NCBI GenBank assembly: GCA_021784205.1
Contig: JAJXTB010000012.1
Span: 1-37,283, forward strand
Origin: Actinomycetes bacterium
GTDB taxonomy: Bacteria; Actinomycetota; Acidimicrobiia; Acidimicrobiales; RAAP-2
Direction of reading: 5' to 3'
DNA: 37,283 nt
The notes under the pieces are model-generated. The model saw nothing but the letters and a program-made list of their open reading frames with translations, searched no databases and had not been told where the DNA came from. Made by a program: the position numbers and the translations under genes. Position 1 is the stretch's first letter; each line of letters starts with the position of its first letter. This document shows, one piece after another, positions 32,816 through 37,283 of the stretch.

Positions 32816-33022
32816 CTACAGCGGACGATTCGCCAGTCGGTTGAGTCGGCGCAGCAGGGCTCCGATCGTGCGCTCAGCGCCCACCAGCTCGCTATAGACC
32901 TCGGTGGGCAGGGCTTGGCCCTCGCTCTCGACCAGCGCGGTAAGGCGCGTCGCGAGATCGCTCATCGTCGAGGTGATCGTCGCGAGTTCCATCTGGGCCT
33001 TACTCATCTGTCCTCGCTCCAC
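32816..33022 (-). CDS. Small helical protein, function unknown
   Basis: I do not recognise this 68-codon gene. The product MSKAQMELATITSTMSDLA (from the second possible start) continues as a mostly helical, heptad-like chain with charged residues and no Cys. It has no membrane span, and it ends in a basic RRLNRLANRPL. It looks like a short coiled coil. The start is GTG 33022 or, five codons later, ATG 33007; AGGA lies close to the ATG. It sits between mshD (same strand, 19 bp) and the divergent ygfZ. Its -10 box TAGAGT overlaps that of ygfZ. That the frame is a real gene rests on position, promoter and sensible amino-acid composition, not on homology. Confidence 0.6.
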   Translation of the reverse strand: MERGQMSKAQMELATITSTMSDLATRLTALVESEGQALPTEVYSELVGAERTIGALLRRLNRLANRPL

Positions 33023-33038
33023 CGCCTCGTGCGACGCA

Positions 33039-33045
33039 TACTCTA
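33039..33045. promoter_or_regulatory. Shared symmetric -10 box TACTCTA between the small gene and ygfZ
   Basis: On the + strand TACTCT (33039-33044) ends 9 nt before the ygfZ ATG, so its transcript would be nearly leaderless. On the - strand TAGAGT (33045-33040) faces the small gene. The same heptamer, in the other orientation, lies between the SEDS gene and ppk1. Confidence 0.45.
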
Positions 33046-33053
33046 CTGGTGCG

Positions 33054-33737
33054 ATGATTTCCGAGCCCCTCGACGCGACGACTCCGATCGCCTGGTCGCG
33101 CCTGCGCGTCGACGGCGATGGTGCCGTCTCCTATTTGCAGGGACAGTTGACCCAAGACGTTGAGCGGGCCGCGGGCGCGTGGTCACTTGTTCTCGAGCCC
33201 GACGGTGCGGTGATCTCGAGCCTGTGGGTGACGCGTCGCGACGACGGGGTGGACTTGGTCGTGCCGGGCGCGCTGGCCCAAACGGTGCTCGCCCGCCTCA
33301 ATCGCTTTCGCCTGCGCGCACGCTGTTCGATCAGCTTTGAGGGCGGCTGTGTCGGCCCCCTCGCCACGCGGGGCGAGCAGTTCGACGCCTTCGTACCCGG
33401 CGAGGACGAGTTCGCGGCACATCTGCCCGCCCAGAGCTACGGAGCGGCGCTGATCCGCGACGCCGTCTCCTTCACCAAGGGCTGCTACACGGGACAGGAG
33501 CTCGTGGCGCGCCTGGACGCGCGCTCCGGCAACGTCCCGTGGCGCCTCGTGCGCGCGAGCGCGCCGAGTCTCGAGGTCATCGAGTCGGCACTCACCTCGC
33601 GCGGCCCGGCCGGGCCGAGCGGAGCGACCAGCGCCATACGCCGCGACGGTGTCGTCGTGGCGCTGGGCTTCGCGCATCGCAGCCTGTTCGAGGCGTCGGT
33701 GCGCGAGGAGCTGCCCATCGAACTCGACGTCGCCTAG
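33054..33737 (+). CDS. ygfZ: YgfZ/GcvT-domain folate-binding protein
   Basis: YgfZ-type proteins bind tetrahydrofolate and help assemble or repair some iron-sulfur enzymes. The 227-residue protein has the N-terminal GcvT-like part (WSRLRVDGDGAVSYLQGQLTQD) and the diagnostic signature KGCYTGQELVAR (142-153, Cys144). GNVPWRLV and a short C-terminal barrel follow. It is shorter than E. coli YgfZ (about 326). The ATG at 33054 matches the family start; earlier in-frame codons run into the divergent small gene. It is followed after 33 bp by the TrpF-like gene, possibly co-transcribed. Confidence 0.9.
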   Translation: MISEPLDATTPIAWSRLRVDGDGAVSYLQGQLTQDVERAAGAWSLVLEPDGAVISSLWVTRRDDGVDLVVPGALAQTVLARLNRFRLRARCSISFEGGCVGPLATRGEQFDAFVPGEDEFAAHLPAQSYGAALIRDAVSFTKGCYTGQELVARLDARSGNVPWRLVRASAPSLEVIESALTSRGPAGPSGATSAIRRDGVVVALGFAHRSLFEASVREELPIELDVA

Positions 33738-33748
33738 GACACGTCCTC

Positions 33749-33766
33749 TAGCCTGAGGCGGGGAGG
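33749..33766 (+). promoter_or_regulatory. -10-like TAGCCT and Shine-Dalgarno for the TrpF-like gene
   Basis: TAGCCT (33749-33754) is followed by GGGGAGG (33760-33766), 4 nt before the ATG at 33771. An out-of-frame ATG at 33767 overlaps the site. Unlike the leaderless genes, this one has a clear ribosome-binding site. Confidence 0.35.
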
Positions 33767-33770
33767 ATGA

Positions 33771-34424
33771 ATGCGCTTCATCGTCGAGGGACTGTTCATC
33801 AAGGTCTCGGGAGTCACCACCGAAGAGGACGCCCTCTTTTCGATCGGCCTCGGGGCCAACGCGGTGGGATTCGAGTTCGGGCCGACCCCACGGCGGGTCA
33901 GCCCTGATGACGTGCATGACATCTTGCGTCGCCTGCCCCAAGGGGCGATCTCGATCGGTGTCTTTCGTGGCGAGCTACCGTCGCGCATCGTCCAGATCGC
34001 CAATCGGCTGGGCCTCTCGGCGGTGCAGATCGACGGGCCGGCCGCGGCCGAGGAGATCTCCTACGTCGCCGAGCGGGTGAACACGGTGCTGCGCAGTCTG
34101 CCGAGCACGGCGATCGCGGCCGCGCCGAGCGGCGTCGATTACCTGGTGCTGCCCGAGGCCGACGACCAGAACTCGCTGATCGATTCCTTGGGGGTCTTCG
34201 CCGACGAGTCTCTCAGCGTGCCGGTGATCGCCTCGGGTGGGCTCAATGAATCCAACGTCGTCGACGTCGTGCAGAACTACCCGGTCTTTGGCGTCGACGT
34301 GCGCGCCGGCGTCGAGGTGGCCCCGGGAGTGAAGGACCCAGCGCGCCTGGGCGCCTTCATCGCCAATGCGCGTTGGGCCTACGAGAATACCTTCGTCGCG
34401 CGGCGCTTCGAGGAGTGGTTCTAG
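33771..34424 (+). CDS. Phosphoribosylanthranilate isomerase (TrpF)-like protein with degenerate active site
   Basis: The 217-residue protein has the TrpF barrel pattern: FIKVSGVTTEEDAL, GANAVGFEFGPTPRRVSP, ISIGVFRGE, AVQIDG, then VIASGGLNESNVVD and FGVDVRAGVEVAPGVKD. The catalytic Cys of the KICG motif is Ser13 here (KVSG). The segment that normally carries the catalytic Asp and GG(T/S)G loop reads DYLVLPEADDQNSL, with Leu-Pro where Asp is expected. The phosphate-binding GGLNxxNV and the late pGVKD remain. It is therefore a family member by fold but probably not a normal isomerase. No other trp gene is nearby. The start is set by GGGGAGG; the stop shares CTAG with convergent fabF. Confidence 0.82.
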   Translation: MRFIVEGLFIKVSGVTTEEDALFSIGLGANAVGFEFGPTPRRVSPDDVHDILRRLPQGAISIGVFRGELPSRIVQIANRLGLSAVQIDGPAAAEEISYVAERVNTVLRSLPSTAIAAAPSGVDYLVLPEADDQNSLIDSLGVFADESLSVPVIASGGLNESNVVDVVQNYPVFGVDVRAGVEVAPGVKDPARLGAFIANARWAYENTFVARRFEEWF

Positions 34425-35620
34425 CCCTGGTAGCGGCGAAAGACGACGGAGCCGTTGTGGCCACCGAATCCGAAGGAGTTCGACAGCACTACGTCGAGTT
34501 GTGCCGCGCGCGGTTCGCCGATGACGACGTCGAGGTCGATCGCCGGGTCCACCTGGGTCGTGCCGGCGGTGGGCGGAATCAGCTGGTTCACAAGAGTGAG
34601 CACCGAGGCGACACCCTCGAGGGCGCCGGCCGCGGCCAGGGAGTGGCCCAGGTGGCCCTTAATGGAGGTGACCGGCGGCGGGTTCTCGCCGAAGACGTGG
34701 TGCACGGCGATGGACTCGGCGAGGTCGTTGAGGGGTGTCGACGTGCCGTGGGCGTTGATGTGCGAGACGTCGGCTGGTGTGATGCCGGCGTCGGCCAGGG
34801 CGAGCTCCATGCAGCGCGTGGCGCCCACGCCGGTGGGGTGTGGGGCGGTGATGTGGTGGGCGTCGGCCGTCGAGGCCGCGCCGATCACTTCGGCCAGGAT
34901 CGTCGCGCCGCGCTCGTGGGCGAAGTCCCAGTCTTCGAGGATCAAGATTCCCGCACCCTCGCCCATGACGAAGCCGTCACGGTTCAGGTCGAAGGGCCGC
35001 GAGAACTCCTCATTGGATAGCGCGGTCATGTTGCGAAAGCCCGCCTCGGCGATCTCGACCATGACGGCCTCGGCGCCACCGGCGACGGCCACGCGCGAAC
35101 GTCCCGACGCGATGAGGCGTGCGGCGTTACCGATCGCGTGGGTCCCGGCCGCGCAGGCGGTCGTAACCGTCTCGGCCGGGCCACCCAGGCCAAAGCGCAT
35201 CGAGACGGCGGCCGTGGCGGCGTTGGGCATCATCATCGGCACCATGAAGGGCGAGACCCGGTTGGCGCCCTTCTCGCGCAGGACGTTGACCTGCTCGAGC
35301 ACCGTCTGGAGTCCGCCGATGCCGGTCGTGACGATCGAGGCGCCGTCGTCGTAGGGTCCGGCGAGTCCGCTGGCGTGCCAGGCCTCGTCGGCCGCCATCA
35401 GCGCGTAGAGCGTGAAGGGATCTAGGCGGCGCAGCTCCTTGGCGTTGCCCAGACCCGAGGAGTCGAAGTCGCTGATGCGCTTGCTCGCCGGAGCGACAGA
35501 TTGGATGAGGGCGTCCCACAGGGCGGTCACGCCCACGCCGGCGCAACTGATCGCGCCCAACGCGGTGACCGCCACTCGACGACCCTGGACGGGTCCCTCA
35601 GCGCTTACGGCGACGCGCAC
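34421..35620 (-). CDS. fabF: Beta-ketoacyl-ACP synthase II (FabF/KAS II)
   Basis: FabF condenses malonyl-ACP with acyl-ACP to extend fatty acids. The 399-residue protein has the thiolase fold with the Cys-His-His triad: C156 in TVTTACAAGTHAIG, H291 in INAHGTSTPLND and H326 in KGHLGHSLAAAG. FSRPFDLNRDGFVMGEGAG and the terminal SNSFGFGGHNGSVVF are typical. The GTG start shares its G with the TAG of acpP (TAGTG), so the two are coupled. It is the last gene of the fabD-fabG-acpP-fabF unit. FabF rather than FabB is favoured by sequence pattern and by its place next to acpP. Confidence 0.95.
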   Translation of the reverse strand: MRVAVSAEGPVQGRRVAVTALGAISCAGVGVTALWDALIQSVAPASKRISDFDSSGLGNAKELRRLDPFTLYALMAADEAWHASGLAGPYDDGASIVTTGIGGLQTVLEQVNVLREKGANRVSPFMVPMMMPNAATAAVSMRFGLGGPAETVTTACAAGTHAIGNAARLIASGRSRVAVAGGAEAVMVEIAEAGFRNMTALSNEEFSRPFDLNRDGFVMGEGAGILILEDWDFAHERGATILAEVIGAASTADAHHITAPHPTGVGATRCMELALADAGITPADVSHINAHGTSTPLNDLAESIAVHHVFGENPPPVTSIKGHLGHSLAAAGALEGVASVLTLVNQLIPPTAGTTQVDPAIDLDVVIGEPRAAQLDVVLSNSFGFGGHNGSVVFRRYQG

Positions 35621-35859
35621 TAGAGCTTGGCGTAGACGAGTTCGAACGCCTGGCCGACCGTGGTGATGTCCTTGAGTTCGTCCTCGGCCACTTCAATGTC
35701 GAAGGTCTCCTCGAGGGCCATGACGAGCTCGACCAGGTCGAGGCTGTCGGCACCCAGGTCGTCGGCGAAGGACGCCTCCGGCGTCACCTGAGCGGCGTCG
35801 ACGGCCAGAACCTCGACGGCGTTTTCGGTGAATTTGGCGAATGCTTCGTTGCGGTCCAT
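35620..35859 (-). CDS. acpP: Acyl carrier protein
   Basis: ACP carries growing acyl chains on a 4'-phosphopantetheine arm. The 79-residue acidic protein has the attachment motif [16 protein letters not shown] with Ser39, an all-helical pattern and normal length. The ATG is preceded by AAGGGG on the - strand. It lies between fabG (51-bp gap with its own promoter-like box) and fabF (one-base overlap). A separate promoter would allow ACP to be made in excess over the enzymes, as is common. Confidence 0.96.
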   Translation of the reverse strand: MDRNEAFAKFTENAVEVLAVDAAQVTPEASFADDLGADSLDLVELVMALEETFDIEVAEDELKDITTVGQAFELVYAKL

Positions 35860-35885
35860 GTCAGCCCCTTAATTTGTGTCGGTTC

Positions 35886-35891
35886 ATTCTA
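35886..35891 (-). promoter_or_regulatory. -10-like TAGAAT for acpP-fabF
   Basis: On the - strand TAGAAT lies about 26 nt before the acpP ATG, and AAGGGG near the start serves as ribosome-binding site. No clear -35 is visible. The gap is unusually A+T-rich for this window. Confidence 0.35.
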
Positions 35892-35910
35892 TTCAACGCG
35901 CGCGACCAGA

Positions 35911-36612
35911 TTAGAGACCCATGGCCAATCCGCCGTCGACCGGGATGACCGCGCCGGTGATGTAGCGCGCGTCGGCGCCGGCAAGGAATCCCACGACCCC
36001 GGCGATGTCGGCCGGCACCCCAATGCGCTGGGCCGGCACCAGTGCCAGCATTTCGTCCTTACCGGCCAGTTCGCTCGTCATGTCCGTGTCGACGAAGCCC
36101 GGCGCGACCACGTTGACGGTCACTCCGCGTGAGGCGACCTCGCGCGCCAGGCTGCGGGCCAGTCCGACCAGGCCGGCCTTGGCCGCGGCGTAGTTCGCCT
36201 GGCCCGGCACTCCGTAGAAGGGGCTGATCGAGCCGATGAAGATGATCGAGCCCGCGCGTGCGCGCACCATCGACGCCAGCACCGCGCGCGCCGTGTAGAA
36301 CGCCCCGTCGAGATTCACTGAGAGCACGTCGCGCCACTGCTCGTCGGACATGCGTAGGGCCAGTCCGTCGCGGGTGATCCCCGCGTTGGCGACGGCCACG
36401 GCGACCGGGCCGAAGTCGGCGACCGCGGACTTGACCGCGTCGCTGACCGCGGTTGAGTCGGCGACATCGACGGCGAGCGCGCGCGCGACGCCCGAGGGCG
36501 CCTCGCCCGAGCGCGACAGGGCGACCACGGTGTCGCCGGCGGCGCAAAAGCGCTCGGCGATCGCGGCGCCGATGCCACGGCTGGCGCCGGTCACGAGGAC
36601 GAGACGGCTCAT
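35911..36612 (-). CDS. fabG: 3-oxoacyl-ACP reductase FabG
   Basis: FabG reduces 3-oxoacyl-ACP with NADPH. The 233-residue short-chain dehydrogenase has the cofactor loop VTGASRGIGAA, the NAG motif, and Asn100. It has Ser128 with YAAAK (Tyr141, Lys145) as catalytic set, then VNVVAPGFVDTDMT and the C-terminal YITGAVIPVDGGLAMGL typical of FabG. The ATG at 36612 overlaps the fabD stop as ATGA; the frame is open further upstream but that part is fabD. Operon position with fabD and acpP separates it from the many other reductases of this superfamily. Confidence 0.95.
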   Translation of the reverse strand: MSRLVLVTGASRGIGAAIAERFCAAGDTVVALSRSGEAPSGVARALAVDVADSTAVSDAVKSAVADFGPVAVAVANAGITRDGLALRMSDEQWRDVLSVNLDGAFYTARAVLASMVRARAGSIIFIGSISPFYGVPGQANYAAAKAGLVGLARSLAREVASRGVTVNVVAPGFVDTDMTSELAGKDEMLALVPAQRIGVPADIAGVVGFLAGADARYITGAVIPVDGGLAMGL

Positions 36613-37283
36613 AGGACCTCCTGAAGTTGTCCGGGCACACCGGGGCTGATCTGGTGTTCGAAAGTGCGGATGCGCTTGGTGAGACCGGTAAGAACGCCCG
36701 CCGGTGCCATCTCGACGGTCGTCGTGACGCTCTCGGGCAGCGCCAGGGTAGCGGCGAGGAACTCGACGGGCGAGGTGAGCTGGCGAGACAGGAGCCGGCG
36801 CCACTCGTCAGCCGTCGTATGCACCGCGCCGTCGACGTTGGCGATCAGGGTCTGCTCGGTGCTGCCCCAGGCGACGGACTCGAGGGCTCGGTCGAGCTCG
36901 TTCTGGGCCGGGGCCATCAGGGGTGAGTGGAAGGCGCCGCCGACGGGCAGGGGGGTGGCGCGGCGCCACCCGAGGTCGCGGTGCACGCTCATCAGGTGAT
37001 CCAGCGCGCCGATCGTGCCGCTGACGACGATCTGTCCGGTGCCGTTGATGTTGGCGACCCAGATGTCCTCGAGCGAGTCGAGGGCCGCGCGGGCGTCGTC
37101 GTCACCGCCCATGAGAGCGACCATGGAACCGGCTGCGGCTTCCGCGGCGGCGGCCATCGCCGATCCGCGTACCGCGATGAGGCGGGCCCCGTCGTCAAGT
37201 CCGAGGAGGCCCGAGGCTACGAGCGCGGAGAACTCTCCGAGGCTGTGACCCAGCAAGTAACGCGGTCGCACCCCGAGATCGAG
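36609..37283 (-). CDS. fabD: Malonyl-CoA:ACP transacylase FabD, 5' end missing
   Basis: FabD moves malonyl groups from CoA to ACP. The frame is open to the window edge: 224 residues are visible of a family near 300, so the N-terminal part with the PGQG motif lies outside. Seen are the nucleophile elbow GHSLGEFSAL, LIAVRGSAM with the Arg that binds malonate, VANINGTGQIVVSG, and the catalytic His in GGAFHSPLM. The C-terminal end overlaps fabG by 4 nt (ATGA). The gene continues to the right of the window, where fabH is often found, though that cannot be seen here. Confidence 0.95.
   Translation of the reverse strand, partial: LDLGVRPRYLLGHSLGEFSALVASGLLGLDDGARLIAVRGSAMAAAAEAAAGSMVALMGGDDDARAALDSLEDIWVANINGTGQIVVSGTIGALDHLMSVHRDLGWRRATPLPVGGAFHSPLMAPAQNELDRALESVAWGSTEQTLIANVDGAVHTTADEWRRLLSRQLTSPVEFLAATLALPESVTTTVEMAPAGVLTGLTKRIRTFEHQISPGVPGQLQEVL

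Overview
The window is a gene-dense, high-G+C chromosomal segment from an actinobacterium. The evidence is a mycothiol synthase gene (mshD), the yebC-ruvCAB-yajC-secDF-rel-hisS-aspS-rarA-alaS order, frequent GTG starts, short TANNNT -10 boxes and probable leaderless transcripts. Placement near the Acidimicrobiia is my inference from gene content and order; no marker here proves it. I see no tRNA, rRNA, insertion sequence, phage gene or CRISPR array, and no gene-free stretch over 300 bases.

Left part (1-18471, all + strand): a long run of tightly packed housekeeping genes. It starts inside yebC. The Holliday-junction set ruvC-ruvA-ruvB follows, then the Sec accessory set yajC-secD-secF. Next come the bifunctional (p)ppGpp enzyme, histidyl- and aspartyl-tRNA synthetases, rarA, alaS, ruvX, mltG, aroE, a RodA-type SEDS glycosyltransferase and a DUF151 nuclease-family gene. 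Most junctions overlap by 1, 4 or 8 bases, which suggests translational coupling. Embedded -10 boxes upstream of ruvC, rel, alaS and DUF151 suggest these genes can also start their own transcripts.

Middle part (18472-28824): a less standard, envelope-oriented region. It holds an 831-residue multi-pass membrane protein that I do not recognise, a secreted DUF459/SGNH hydrolase, a convergent membrane acyltransferase (OafA type, without its own SGNH domain) and a second SEDS protein on the - strand. These are followed by polyphosphate kinase, a TM-only LPG-synthase-family protein and a polyprenol-phosphate-mannose-synthase-like GT2. By eye, 18.5-22.3 kb is poorer in G+C than the housekeeping blocks.

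Right part (28821-37283): a - strand maoC-like/menG/menF operon for menaquinone, a VIT1/CCC1 metal transporter, mshD, a 68-codon orphan, a YgfZ-type protein and a TrpF-fold protein that lacks both catalytic residues. Last is a - strand type II fatty-acid-synthesis operon, fabD(partial)-fabG-acpP-fabF.

The most notable sequence-level patterns are these. Eight genes have a TANNNT box exactly 6 nt before the start codon. Two divergent gene pairs share one symmetric TAGAGTA/TACTCTA box. Three convergent gene pairs use one CTAG as interlocked stop codons. rarA lacks any canonical start in its conserved N-terminal region. The TrpF-like protein has a degenerate active site.
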